64,000 nt of DNA from Nemertoderma westbladi (GCA_032718475.1 JAUCBJ010001302.1:1-64000); one strand, 5' to 3'; positions 19,712 through 31,278 are shown, counted from the stretch's first letter. Notes: generated by a model from the letters alone, not told the origin. Numbers and translations are program-made.

Positions 19712-19940
19712 TTATTATTATTATGATTTTGTTCAGAAATGCAACTTATAGGATATACAAATTAATATTGCCTGTCCAATAGAATTGGATTAAATAGGAA
19801 GGCAAGAGTCAGTGGAGAATGGCTGAACTGGTTAGCGCTACTGACGAGGCCTGATAGTCCGAAACGCACGTATAGAGCTGGTTCAAACCCCAGTGCTTCC
19901 TCAATTTTTCCATTTCAGAACAAAATCATTATTTTATAAT
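19712..19940. mobile_element. Small inverted-repeat-bounded element with Pol III-type boxes
   Basis: About 22-26 bp arms, with one mismatch over the core, face each other: ATGATTTTGTTCAGAAATG ending near 19741 and its near-complement beginning at 19911. Between them, + strand TGGCTGAACTGG (about 19819) resembles a Pol III A box and GGTTCAAACCC (19880-19890) is a good B box about 50 bp later. Acceptor-stem pairing is poor, so it is not a functional tRNA gene. It resembles a tRNA-like SINE or retrozyme-like element, and it contains the ribozyme motif annotated separately. Confidence 0.55.
19831..19883 (+). ncRNA. Putative hammerhead self-cleaving ribozyme
   Basis: All core boxes are present in order: CTGACGA at 19841-19847, helix II 19848-19860 (G-C, G-C, one C/U mismatch, C-G, U-A, loop GAU), GAAA at 19861-19864, a two-pair helix III (C65-G70, G66-C69) closed by A64-U71, and cleavage triplet GUA with the predicted cut after 19872. 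Helix I pairs 19832-19840 with 19873-19881 with one A/G mismatch and two terminal wobbles. Very short helix III is known from minimal hammerheads of animal Penelope-like elements and retrozymes; Pol III boxes together with a hammerhead are known from schistosome Sm-alpha SINEs. Activity is inferred, and the helix II mismatch may weaken it. Confidence 0.6.
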
Positions 19941-20077
19941 ATCATTATTTACACTAACAAAAAGATAACACAATGACACAATACATAGGCCTTTATAGTA
20001 GTTCATTTATAAACTAAGATATCCTGTAACAATTTGGTATATTCTCTGCGATTGATTTGATTTTTGTTGGTCCAGAA

Positions 20078-20186
20078 ATGGATTCAGTTTTGGTAAAATC
20101 CGGTTCAAACAGAAAACGACATGGATCTGGATATGGTTCTTTCTATGATTACGAAGGAGAGACGGTGATTGACAGTCCTCTTCCGT
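20078..20186 (+). CDS. Candidate first coding exon (1a) of SLC30A-like gene
   Basis: An ATG opens 36 codons beginning MDSVLVKSGSNRK and ending in DSPLP, followed exactly by a consensus donor GTAAGT (20187-20192). The exon ends in phase 1, which matches the phase needed by the secure SLC30A exon at 43826. The peptide would be part of the variable cytosolic N-terminus that precedes the HCH motif in ZnT2/3/4/8 proteins. The link across more than 23 kb is inference from strand, phase and splice site only; it could belong to another transcript. Confidence 0.45.
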
Positions 20187-21409
20187 GTAAGTTATCACCT
20201 TCTGACGTAAATTATTATTACTTATATACATATTATCCACTAGGCTCTATAACTGATTATTAAGAAATGCAGCAGGCCTTTATAATGTATATTCTGTCCT
20301 ACAATAAGGTAGGGAAATAGGAATGATACTTATCAGTTAGTGATATAGGGTGATATATATATATATATAGTGTAGTTATGATACGGAATAGGCAATAAAC
20401 ATAAAATTTAGTGATAAAGGTGGATTTTTCAGATAAATGGAATACCGGAGCCCGACGATGTAATACCGGAGCCCGACGATGTTAATACGTTACAGACCTG
20501 TAATTGCTCGTACTACTGCCAGTATATATTCTTCAAACCCTCATTGTGATCATCCAGTTTCTGTATTTGCATACGATTGCTATCCCTCAGACCATTGAGC
20601 TATTCCAATCTAAAATTGTTATAGCCAGAAAATATGTTAAATGATATACTGTTAGTGCGATAGCAATTTTATCCGTTATACATTTTATAATTGTAAATAA
20701 AATGTAATTATAAAATTATTATAACCGCATATTCCATTCCCGAACCCGAACAGACAATAATAGTTTATAATTTATTCGAGCTTTTTGCTGAGGGAGGGTA
20801 AGAAATAGGTACTTTCATGCGAAGAGTTTTGCTGTACAGTACTTTAGTATTTATTAACATAATAAATCAATTAGTTTGTAATTATGTTCGATGCTCAACC
20901 ACACCCACCGTCGTTTTGTTGCCACATATCATATTATTACAAAGTTTCATCTTTGTAGTTTCGACTCAAAAAGCCCCTTAAAGACAAAACGAGAGGTTAT
21001 CTTCTAACCAATTGTTGTTCGCCTCCAAGGCTACAGTACAGGCAACAGTAAAAGTAAAAAGTAAAAAAACAATAATATATACACAAATATAAAGTACGAA
21101 GGTTAAACCCGTCAGATACATAAATTAACAGTTGGAAGAATCAGGAAAGCCATATTGTAATAATCCATATTATTATAATTAGTGATAAGAAACAGGCCGA
21201 TGAACCACATTAAACGAACTGTAATCTAAAACAATCAAAAATAATCTAACAACTTATTTCCAGAACAGTCAGTATTCGAGGCTAGAGGAAGCTAATGCTC
21301 ATTTACAGACCATATGTAAAGCTGAAATGACCGGCTTGTCCCTTTAAAGAAATTAATTCAGAAACGAAAACTTTTTTGGTCCGCCCCGCGGGCCTCTGTA
21401 GCAAGAAAT
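20187..21409. other. Intron-like DNA
   Basis: AT-rich sequence with an (AT)n tract near 20348 and a short tandem doublet containing ATACCGGAGCCCGACGATG near 20442-20482. No gene is seen. Confidence 0.4.
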
Positions 21410-22078
21410 GGCAATGGAAAGCAACGGTGATCCAATTCGCCACCCCCCCCCCCCCCCCCCCAAAAAAAAAATTATACTAATCTTAAAGAGATTGCCATTA
21501 AATTTGAAACTGAGGTAGTTTCACCTCCCTCCTCCTTGCAGGATGATGCCAGAATTTTTATTTTCGCTTTCATTCTATAGCTGCAAGCGTTTGAAAAAGG
21601 TGTTTACGGCGAAATTGTGAAATGGCGAAATTTACGGCGAATATGGATTCCAAAAATGTAACATAATCTAAATTTTTCATGCCCCTTTAGAGGCTGGCAC
21701 AGATATAAGCGTTTAAAACGTGCATGGTTTTGCTTATAAGCTAGGCTATTTCATTATATTGAATAAATACAACAAATTCTAGAATATTTTGTTTATCCCA
21801 TACGTAGCTTGGCAACAATGAAATGCCTCTTTACTTTAATCATACTACAGTATTACGTAGCTACTCATGCATTAACAAAATGTTCCAGAATATGTTGTAT
21901 TTATTTAATAGAATAAAATCTAGTTAAAGAATGAAAGCGAAATTAAAAATTCTGGCTCACCCAGCAAGGAGGGGGGAGGTGAAACTATCTCTGTTTCAAA
22001 TTTAATGCAATCTCATTACGATTTGTAAAAACATTTGGTGGGAGGGGGGCGAATTGGCCCACCGTTGCTTTCCATTCG
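21410..22078. mobile_element. Foldback element, copy 1, with C-tract near left end
   Basis: Long imperfect inverted arms: AATGGAAAGCAACGG near 21413 is matched by CCGTTGCTTTCCATT ending near 22076, and pairing continues inward through GCGAATTGG, CAAATTTAATG and GGTGAAACTA regions. A run of 19 C (21443-21461) followed by A lies just inside the left end. Internal sequence such as GTTCCAGAATATG with TTATTTAATAGAATAAA is shared with the foldback at 62.4-63.4 kb, so the two are one family. There is no ORF, so it is non-autonomous. Confidence 0.75.
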
Positions 22079-22329
22079 TTTTCCAATCCAGTTATTTTTT
22101 TACCCCATGACCCCTTTTATTATTCTTATGAACCCTTTTTTTCGATATTCAGACTGTACTGAATCATCATCCAGACTGGGATTCACACAGTAAAAGAGTA
22201 GAACATTGAATAAAATAAAATACAAATTAGGCCTACATTACAAAATATATTTGAATTAATTCAACTTTGTGCAACTCCCCTCTGCTCCTAACAACTCTCC
22301 TCCTTAACATGCACACAAGATGGCGATAA

Positions 22330-22850
22330 GACATTTTTCTAACCAAAAATAACCGATCAGGATAACTTTAACCAATTGAGGGAAAGGAACAGGTTACAGA
22401 GGTAGGCATTTCTAAACAAAACAATAAACTATCACTTTACCAATTAAAGTAAAGGAGCAGGTTGCAGAGGCGGGTTTTCCTAACCAAAACCATAAACTAT
22501 CTCTTTACCAATTGAGGGAAATGAGCAGTTTTCATAGGCAGGTTTTTCTAACCAAAACAATAAATGATCACTTTACAGCTTTACCAATTGAGGGAGAGGA
22601 GCAGGTTACAATGGCGGGCTTTTTTTTAACCAAAACAGTAAACGATCACTTTACCAATTGAGGGAAAGGAGCCATGTTACAGAGGCGGGTTTTCCTAACC
22701 AAAACAAAAAACGATCACTTTTTATAAACAAAACAATAAATGATCACTTTACAGCTTTACCAATTGAGGGAGAGGAGCAGGTTACAGAGGCGGGTTTTCC
22801 TAACCAAAACAATAAACGATCACTTTTTCTAAACAAAACAATGTTGGCAT
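22330..22850. repeat. ~68-78-bp tandem repeat, about 7 copies
   Basis: Each unit contains CCAATTGAGGGAAAGGAGCA, a GGCGGGTTTTCCTAACC-like stretch and AAACAATAAACGATCACTTT. Some units carry an extra CTTTACAGC. A single diverged copy sits inside the minisatellite at 35.7 kb and a partial one lies near 30650, so this is also a dispersed repeat. Confidence 0.85.
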
Positions 22851-23060
22851 TGTTGATCTTGATGTAGTATGTAGGCAGGCTGTAGGCATGGTATAATATA
22901 ATACAATAGTCATGGTCAATGACAATAGAAATCAAGACAGCTGGTTAATGCTGCACACAGTACAGTACCGTAAACTACTCTATGCTATGGTTCCGCGTCA
23001 TTACCTAAGACTCAGCACGCACAGCATATTTGGTCATAAAAAATACTTTTCTTCAAATTT

Positions 23061-24225
23061 CGGGTAAATCTTTTCGACCAACGCGTAGCTACGCGTAGCT
23101 ACGCGTAGTTCGCAACATTGGGTCATATAGCACCAGTTTCATAGTTTTAACATTAACTACTCGTAGGTGCTACACATAGCTACGCGTAGGTCCTACGCGA
23201 CCTACGCGTAGGTGCTACATATAATACTACGCGTAGGTGCTACCCATAACTATGCCTATACGACGTTTCTCATTAGTAGGCCTACGTATTCCAAGCGGTT
23301 CAGTACTAAAATAAGAATACTGTATGTTCAATAAACAATAACGCACAACCATCAAATGCTTTCAACAGTAATGTAACCTATACCTGTATACTCTATACAG
23401 AGGCATATACGCTAACCCTAGACATGCAGCATCACCAATCTACACTGATCGTAGCTTACGATCTTTATATGTCTTGGTAAGATCTTGGCACCTTTGTTCT
23501 ATGATCTTAGCAGGGTTGGTAAAAACTACATATTCTTCACTTCATGCATTGCGGGCGCTAATGTGTTAATAATGTTTAAAGTTCAAAAATAGTTTACAAA
23601 GGAAATATGCCGATGGTTCTTATCGATACTCTATGCTTTTTATTGCCTTTGTTCACGATAGGGCAAGGATATATTTAATATGTTAACCTCTTGACAAGGG
23701 AAGGGGGAGACTAAATTGTCTACCATGATTGGTTGCACTTGTTATTTGACCAAACAATTGAATTATGCAGTATTTATCAGCTTTCGCTTTAACCACTTCA
23801 CCGGTAGACTGGTAGCTTTACTACTGTAGAATATTTAAATAATCCAATGGAAACAAATATACTTGAATCATGAGACGTGAATTTTAAGTCTACTTTTTAT
23901 TCATCCTGTGTTTGTATGTGAAAGAGCCGATATTATTTATTACCAGTGCTGTATGTCGAGATATGAGCTTCCGACTCTGTTATTCCATTACTCAACCCTA
24001 CCGGACCTGAAATGAAAAATCATTGTTATCAGGACTGCTACGCGTAGCACCTACGCGTAGTTTCAAAATACCTACGCGTACAGTAGTTCCAAAATAACTA
24101 CGCGTAGTTTTAAAACACCTACGCGTAGTTGTCAAAAAGGCAGTAAGTCTGGCCCTACCGGTAAATGACAGGAATGGAAGTTACAAACTACGCGTAGCTA
24201 CGCGTAGGTCGAAATGATTTACCCG
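23061..24225. mobile_element. TIR element with clustered CTACGCGTAG palindromes
   Basis: The ends are inverted: CGGGTAAATCTTTTCGACC at 23061 faces GGTCGAAATGATTTACCCG ending at 24225. Each end continues into repeated CTACGCGTAG palindromes, about 6 ACGCGT cores in the left 180 bp and about 7 in the right 190 bp, and almost none between. Multiple subterminal short motifs are typical of transposase-binding ends. The interior has no ORF, so it is a non-autonomous DNA element. A target-site duplication was not clear. Confidence 0.7.
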
Positions 24226-25260
24226 CATTCCTAACCACAAGTCATAATACAATTTAGTGTCATACTGTAGGCAGGCAGGTAGTAGTAGACCGAAAAGTGA
24301 ATGGCAATAATGCGGAAATTCAGTACCATCACAAGCAACAATAAGGAAGTGTGCAGAGTGCAGTACTGCTTGCAGTAGGCCTACACCAGATAGGCCGTAT
24401 TGCCTGAATGTTGCATAGGTTATCATTATCAGGTTATCTTCCTGTTAAACACCACGCTGGTATATACAGCTATATTTAGCTGTATAGCCTACAGCTAGGC
24501 CTATATATTACAGCCTAATATAATCGATAATAACTGACTGACTGATTAAATAATACCGATATGCTAGTACGTACTACAGTACTATGTAGCCTACTATGCC
24601 TGTATGGTGGTACTACTGTACTATGACAATATGACTACTGGCTGACTGGACACATGGACTACTGGACTATACTGCTATATGTAGCAATACCTGCAATATA
24701 CTGATATAGGTCTATGCTAGGCTTACCGCTAATAAACAAGTGCTATGTCAGTCAGTCAGTATTTCGATGTTTCTGGTTTCATTTGGCGAAGTCTTTAAAA
24801 TCTGAGGAAAATGATTCAGTGAATATAGAATACTACAGATTGCAGGATTGATTCTTATAACAACTGAATAATTATTTAAATGGTTGATTTAAAGTGAGAA
24901 AAGCTAAAACCGAAGCAGGAAATTCCAACGTCAGAACGTCTAAACGTGGAGAATGCGACCCTGCTTATACCCAGATACCGGTTTCAGGACTACAGTACCG
25001 GTACAATTCCGGTGCTAACAGGCTAATGGTATTGCTGTCTAGCTGTCTGTCTGTATTGAACTGTACTCATAAACATCCTACCCGCCTACTGTCAGACTGT
25101 TGCAGTATGCAGTACTGTATACTGGCAGACTGGTATATCAGTATTGATTTCAGTATTTGTTATTATGAACTGAAACAGTGAATTGATTAAACAGTCCTAG
25201 ACAAACTGACACAAACAGATTGCATCTGTCAAAATTTATTTAATTTCTGCAATCTAACCG
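24226..25260. other. Intron-like or promoter-proximal DNA
   Basis: AT-rich sequence with many CTG/GTACTACAG-type short repeats. No gene is seen. If exon 1b is real, its promoter would be near the right end. Confidence 0.3.
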
Positions 25261-25381
25261 ATGGGGTCTCGGAGCGATTCCGATGACGATTTACTAGTCG
25301 ATATTCGTGGTTCTGGTGAAGATGATATACAACTTTTGGACTCCAGGATGTCTATTAATCTGGTTGACAACCGAAACCAAG
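25261..25381 (+). CDS. Candidate alternative first exon (1b) of SLC30A-like gene
   Basis: An ATG opens a 40-codon acidic peptide beginning MGSRSDSDDDLLVDIRGSG. It is followed at 25382 by GTCAGG, a weak donor in the context CCAAG|GT. The exon ends in phase 1, the same as exon 1a and the phase required by exon 43826. An alternative promoter for the same transporter would explain two phase-1 start exons. The support is composition, frame and phase only; the donor is not strong. Confidence 0.3.
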
Positions 25382-25552
25382 GTCAGGCTGTGTTCGTAAC
25401 CAAAATTTCATTATAACATTTTAATTAAATGTATTGCTGTATGCAGGTATGCTGTGTATTGTATTGATATTCTACTACACGAATCCCCACCTACATTTTT
25501 AAGGGAAATTATTAGTACAGTACTGCGTCAGTAGTCATAGTCAGTACGCAAA

Positions 25553-27430
25553 TACGCATAATTCCAATTGGGGTGTCGTTTCAGCCTATGGAAGTATTTC
25601 CGGGCTTCTAATTGGCTGTTCCTTAAATAAGCTCACCTCATTGGCTAACAATCTCCCATAGCCTGATAGCCAAAAGGTGTGTCGGTTCGGCATAATTAGC
25701 AGAAAGGGTGTCGGTTGGGGAAAGGCAGTTTTGTTACTTTTATATTTTACTTACTCCTTCCGCATTAAACAGGTAAATCACAATTATTTTGTCTATACTC
25801 TTGGTTCCTTAAAGGGGAATACTTGTCATTAGTTTTTGTCGCGTAAGCCTACAAGGTTATTATTATTAAGACACACAAAAATATAAAAAACAATTCGTGA
25901 AAGTAACATAGAATTTAAAAATCAATGTCTGAATCAGATTCTCCATCGTCGATTACCCGAGATAGTAACAAGTAAGAATGAATAACTAGCAATTACAGAA
26001 TTGCAAGTACTGTATTCTGTTACACTGGAGGAGCAGCACTCTTAAACAAGACTTATATACTACTTCCATTTTTACCCGGGCACGGGTTGTTCATGTACAC
26101 CTCCAGTAATATATTACATCTTCCATTATAGTGGAAGTACAGTATTATTCTATCAACTGGATATCGTTGTTTGGTTCTGCTTGGACTTAATTTTAGGACA
26201 CTGCATGTCCACATTTAAAATATCTCTTACGATGGCTCTATCACACTACAGGCGGCACTTTTATATGGAAAACATACAGTGTTATTTTACTTGGTTAACT
26301 TGGCTTACTTAGTGACTTGGTTTTTGGGGTGTTTTGTACAGTAGGTATACTGACCTGCTGACTGGGATATTGGTTTGTTTTTTAGGTTAGGGTTTGTTGG
26401 TCAGACTCAAACCATAATTAAAGCAGTAATTTAACCCTAAGTCATGAGGCTCTAATCTAAGAAATTTTGTGGAATTTCGGACTTTTTGCTGTTGGCCCGA
26501 AGGTCCAATAGTAATGTCTGAAATTCCACAAAATGTCTTACACGCCTATTTCGTTCTTTTGGGTTCTATTGGGTTCTTTTGGGAGTTTAGTAGGACCAGG
26601 GCTGGATTAAGGCGTAGGCTAGCTAGGCTCCTATAGCCTAGGGGCCCCCGACTTTTTGGGGCCCCCCAATTTCAAAACATGTAAAGGAGGTGCAAATTAA
26701 AAATCATAAAGCGTTAAGTAATGTACAATTGAAAGAAACTATGGAAACCATTCTTTGACTTGAAAATCATGAATTTTACCGGTTTACATGTAATTTTACA
26801 GAGGAGTCATCATTAATATTACTAAATTCGGTGCCATTGAACTTCAGATATTGGTTTTTAAACTCTGAGCAGTAGAGCAGTTAATTACTATAGGGGCTGT
26901 TGCTCTGTTACCATTATTGTAGAAATAAATGTTTTTAACAATTTTCAAATTCAAAACATTTCGCTGGTATGGCCCTAGCATTCGAGGGACCGCTAAACCC
27001 CCCACCCACAGTACGACCCCTGCTGCCAAAGGTCGAGGGCCCCTCATTTGACATAGTGGTCCCAAAGGGCTAGGGGAACGCGACAAAAACGAATAATGAC
27101 AACAAGTATTTCCCGCTATTGACCACCCCCCCCCCCCCCCCCCCCCCCATACGCTGTTAGTTTACAAATGATTTGCCTACTATGCACTACGTGGCTCGCG
27201 CAGATGTCATTGTGAATTAATTATATAATTTGTAGATTAGTTATAGTATGTATCGGGGCCTGTGGCAGTATTATTTGTTAATAACAGAAGTGCTTTTCCC
27301 CAACCGACACCCTTTCTGAACCGACACACCTTTTGGCTACGGGAGATTGTTAGCCAATGAGGTGAGCTTATTTAAGGAACAGCCAATTAGAAGCCCAGAA
27401 ATACTTCATAGCTGCATAGGAATATGCGTA
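25553..27430. mobile_element. 1.9-kb element with 140-190-bp inverted repeats
   Basis: The left arm (25553-25740) and right arm (27285-27430) are reverse complements with small indels. They share GGGCTTCTAATTGGCTGTTCC, CTCACCTCATTGGCTAAC and GGGTGTCGGTTGGGG type blocks (given here in left-arm orientation). The ends are TACGCATAATTCC and GGAATATGCGTA. The interior holds a run of 23 C (27126-27148) and a GGGGCCCCC-rich patch near 26640, but no convincing ORF. The right terminus abuts the 22-bp tandem array. Confidence 0.7.
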
Positions 27431-28381
27431 CAGTACTAGACTAAGATAAGTACCGTACTAGACTAAGTTCCGTACTTGACTAAGATTAGTACCTTATTAG
27501 ACTAAGATTAGTACCGTACTAGACTAAGATTAGTACCGTACTAGACTAAGATTAGTACCGTACTAGACTAAGATTAGTACCGTACTAGACTAAGATTAGT
27601 ACCGTACTAGACTAAGATTAGTACCGTTCTAGACTAAGATTAGTTCCGTACTAGATTAAGATTAGTACCGGACTAGACTAAGATTAGTACCTTATTACAC
27701 TAAGAATAGTACCGTACTAGACTAAGTTTAGTACCGTTCTAGACTAAGATTAGTACCGTACTAGACTAAGATTAGTTCCATTCTAGACTAAGATAAGTTC
27801 CGTACTAGACTAAGATTAGTTCCGTACTAGACTTAGATAAGTAGCGTACTAGATAAGATAAGTACCGTGCTAGACTAAGATTAGTACCGTACTAGACTAA
27901 GATTAGTACCGTACTAGACTAAGATTAGTACCGTACTAGACTAAGATTAGTACCGTACTAGACTAAGATTAGTACCGTTCTAGACTAAGATTAGTACCGT
28001 ACTAGATTAAGATTAGTACCGTACTAGACTAAGATTAGTACCGTACTAGACTAAGATTAGTACCTTATTAGACTAAGAATAGTACCGTACTATACTAAGA
28101 TTAGTACCGTTCTAGACTAAGATTAGTACCGTACTAGACTAAGATTAGTACCGTTCTAGACTAAGGTTAGTACCTTATTAGACTAAGATTAGTACCGTAC
28201 TGGATTAAGATAAGTACCGTACTAGACTAAGATTAGTACCGTACTAGACTAAGATTAGGACCGTTCTAGACTAAGATTAGTACCGTACTAGACTAAGATT
28301 AGTACCGTACTAGACTAAGATTAGTACCGTACTAGACTAAGATTAGTACCGTACTAGACTAAGATTAGTACCGTACTAGAT
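27431..28381. repeat. 22-bp tandem array, about 43 copies
   Basis: The unit is of the form AGTACCGTACTAGACTAAG plus ATT. The left edge is more diverged than the middle, and the right end stops abruptly before TTTGACGTGG. It starts immediately at the end of the inverted-repeat element at 25.55-27.43 kb. Confidence 0.95.
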
Positions 28382-28740
28382 TTGACGTGGAATTCACAAT
28401 AAGCCCAATAAATCATTTCTTTCGAATATTTTTCAAAGTATAAATTACATATTATTTGAATATTAACAACAAACATTCTGTTAACTTAAATCGAAAAAAT
28501 TTAGAACTCGCAGCTGAGCTAAAATGGCGTGTTAATTTTCGAACTGTTCGGATCGAACAGTATGACCTACAACAACTTATCTCGCTTTAGTAATTCTTTT
28601 CAATGGCAATGAGTGGACTCTGTGCTATATTATTTGACTGTATTGTTGTATGAAAATTATTAGATCGAGACAATAATTAATTGGTTAGTATCAAAGAGCT
28701 AGCGAACAGTATAGTAATTCAAATGGGCCTCTTATCGACC
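28382..28740. other. Intron-like DNA
   Basis: AT-rich, with no gene or repeat that I can support. Confidence 0.4.
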
Positions 28741-28853
28741 CTAGTGGATGAAAGGTTGAACGTGTAACCAAGCGGGGTTCGAACCTACAACTTCAACCAA
28801 TAGATTGCAAGCCCGTCGCTCAACCAACTGAACCACTCCGCATTCTAAGAACA
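28741..28853 (-). mobile_element. tRNA-derived SINE head
   Basis: On the minus strand there is an A box TGGTTCAGTTGG (28835-28824) followed after about 40 bases by the B box GGTTCGAACCC (28785-28775). The surroundings look like a tRNA but the acceptor and T stems pair poorly, so this is a tRNA-derived SINE promoter region, not a working tRNA gene. An AT-rich tail continues toward 28640. Confidence 0.65.
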
Positions 28854-28859
28854 GCTTAG

Positions 28860-29807
28860 TAGTAATAAGCATCGCATTGTCCAAAAAAATTATTAACTCT
28901 ATTTTATATGACGGCCTTTAGTTTAATTGCCGTTAATTGTTTGATTGCACATACATACAGTACCGGTACATGATGTGATCAACAGTACATAAACATCATG
29001 ATCAAACGCCTTAGTCTTAAAGGATAGTAAATTGCTGTGAAACTCATAATAACTCTAGAGGACAATATTCACCTTATAGCTGTACATTTAACGGGGTTAT
29101 TTACAATCACATCATATACAATCATATTGTATGACTCGGGTATATTTTTAAGAGGTCGCTGTTACCGTATACCCTCAGTCGTATTTCTTATTGCACAGAG
29201 CCATCCATATGTTATACACTGACAGGCTACAAGGCTTGCCTTGATACACACCAGGTAATCACCATTAGCCCAAAGATACGCATCGTTAACTTTCTATAAG
29301 TTTACCGGAGTGCTGATTGCTATCGCTGTTGGGTCCCAGTCGATTAACATTATGCCTTTAGTAGAGTAACAAAATTTAATTTACATCATTTGTCCGTATC
29401 CACCTTTAAGATCGAGACTGCATGTAGTTCAAGCTTCAAGCATCAATCAGTTATCCTGAATTTTTTGCTCGGATAAACACCAACTTGAATTAGTTAATTC
29501 TTTTTCCCAATTATCAACCCCAGCATGAGTGAGTGGGCATTCTCTCGTCTCCCCCATTGGCTCAATGGATCGCCTTCCCATTGGTTGTGCCATCTCCTAA
29601 TCCACCTATCAGATCGACTATTTACAAATGTGAAGCAAGTTTTTTCGATGTTTTACCGTTTAAATGCTGGAGGTATTTCTAGATTAATTGAATAGGTTGA
29701 TTTGATACTTTGATGCCAACCATTATTATACTAATTTGTACTGAATCTGTGAGCGAGTGTTAATATGTTTTAATAAGGTAGTTCCGTGCCCAGGTCACCG
29801 GGGTAAT
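28860..29807. other. Intron-like DNA
   Basis: I see no gene, array or clear element here. Confidence 0.4.
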
Positions 29808-29896
29808 CATAATATTGTTGGGGGGAGTTTGATCTTTTACATAACTTTAATTTTGTGTCACCTGTAAAAGATCAAACTCCCCCCAACAATATTATG
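29808..29896. repeat. Perfect 33-bp inverted repeat, 23-nt spacer
   Basis: 29808-29840 and 29864-29896 are exact reverse complements; they include TTGGGGGGAGTTTGATC and its complement. The 23-nt spacer gives a very stable hairpin. It may be a tiny foldback insertion or a structured RNA; there are no mismatches, so it is recent or maintained. Confidence 0.9.
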
Positions 29897-29904
29897 TTAT
29901 TATG

Positions 29905-30767
29905 TTTTTGTTTACACGATACTGTTTGTTGCTAACGTTACTCTAACTAGCGTTCTGTTGGTTGATGTCCGTGTAATGCTCGGAATGGCTGAGACGAACG
30001 AATTCTTTTGTTTCCTTTCAAATTGTGGAGTTTATCACTGATAGTTCGAATTGCGTTTTACATATATTCGAACTTAACTTGTCCTGGATCAATCAATATT
30101 AATCCATTTTGATCTAGGTAATTTGATAATTCCTGATCAAAGATAGAAAGATCCGGTTTCTTTCCATACGTAGTATACAACTCTAGTGACAGTGATCTGC
30201 AAAGTGTTAACTGTTGATTAACTTTTCTTGATTAACCTTTAATCTTCGCTTTAAATCATTTCATGCTAGACCTTGGGACAAAGCTCAATTTCCCCTACAC
30301 TGTCAGAGGGTTTGGGTGCAATCTTCGCCCGCGCCCAACCGTCGCCCGGGCGAAGGTTGGACTGGGGCGAAGGTTGTTCGTGGGCAAACGTTGCACCAAC
30401 CGACACTAAGGCACTGTAGGTGCTGCCAGGGAAGTATAAGTCCAATTGATCAGGGGCAAGTCAGAAATATGAGCTAACAGGCCCACCCTGGGTAGTGGTT
30501 AAATTCGTTACGGGAGGGGGGGGGGGGGGGGGGGGGGAGTTTTCATTTCATCATGAATGCTTTACAGGGCAAATCCAATCTCGTCTCGAATTCTCCATGT
30601 TCAATTACAAATTCAGGTAATTGAGCGGAGATTGTGTTTTGGCATGCTATTCTAACCAAAACAATAAACGAAAGTCAATAGAACAGGTTATAGTTATATA
30701 GTTACGAGTAATCGTATTTTTATTTACGATCAATTGCTATATTTGCTGTTAATTTTGATTGACTCAA
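29905..30767. other. Intron-like DNA with G22 tract
   Basis: No gene is seen. A run of 22 G occurs at 30516-30537. A partial copy of the 22.3-kb dispersed repeat (CTAACCAAAACAATAAACGA) lies near 30650. A GC-richer patch with GCCCGGGCGAAGGTTGG occurs near 30340. Confidence 0.5.
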
Positions 30768-31075
30768 GTGCATGAGTCGTGTGTGTAGTGTAGTGTATGT
30801 GAGTATTACAAGTACATGAGTCGTGTGTGTAGTGTAGTGTATGTGAGTATTACAAGTGCATGAGTCGTGTGTGTAGTGTAGTGTATGTGAGTATTACAAG
30901 TACATGAGTCGTGTGTGTAGTGTAGTGTATGTGAGTATTACAAGTGCATGAGTCGTGTGTGTAGTGTAGTGTATGTGAGTATTACAAGTGCATGAGTCGT
31001 GTGTGTAGTGTAGTGTATGTGAGTATTACAAGAGCATGAGTCGTGTGTGTAGTGTAGTGTATGTGAGTATTACAA
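30768..31075. repeat. 44-bp tandem repeat, exactly 7 copies
   Basis: Units begin GTGCATGAGTCGTGTGTG and end GAGTATTACAA, and start at 30768, 30812 and so on to 31032. Copies differ almost only at the second or third base of the unit (GTGC, GTAC, GAGC). Confidence 0.95.
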
Positions 31076-31164
31076 AACGGTATTGCAAAATTATAAATGG
31101 TTGTTTACAGTATATTATAAATTTATATATACATTCCTTATATATATATATACATTTTAAACAG

Positions 31165-31278
31165 CATTAATTGAACAAGGATATCATTATCCTGCAATGG
31201 ATGGTTGTATGGGCAGGATTAATGTCTATCGGCTGAGGTGGTACAAGTATTTCGTTAATGATTTTGATGATCCTCCAG
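31165..31278 (+). CDS. Candidate internal exon of SLC30A-like gene
   Basis: A 114-bp open stretch lies between a possible acceptor TTTTAAACAG and a possible donor CAG|GTGACT. It reads in one frame as a tyrosine/arginine-rich peptide containing HYPAMDGCMGRINVYRL and ends NDFDDPP. Entry and exit are both phase 1, so it could be included or skipped between a phase-1 first exon and exon 43826 without changing frame. It could also be an alternative first exon starting at the ATG at 31197. No homology is recognised and both splice sites are ordinary, so this is a hypothesis. Confidence 0.3.

Noticed and set aside
19805-19905. Functional tRNA gene
   Set aside because: A and B boxes are present but the acceptor stem does not pair, and the middle folds better as a hammerhead than as an anticodon arm.
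25925-25971. Third candidate start exon (MSESDSPSSITRDSN, donor GTAAGA)
   Set aside because: It ends in phase 2, which does not fit the SLC30A exon at 43826, and it lies inside a mobile element.
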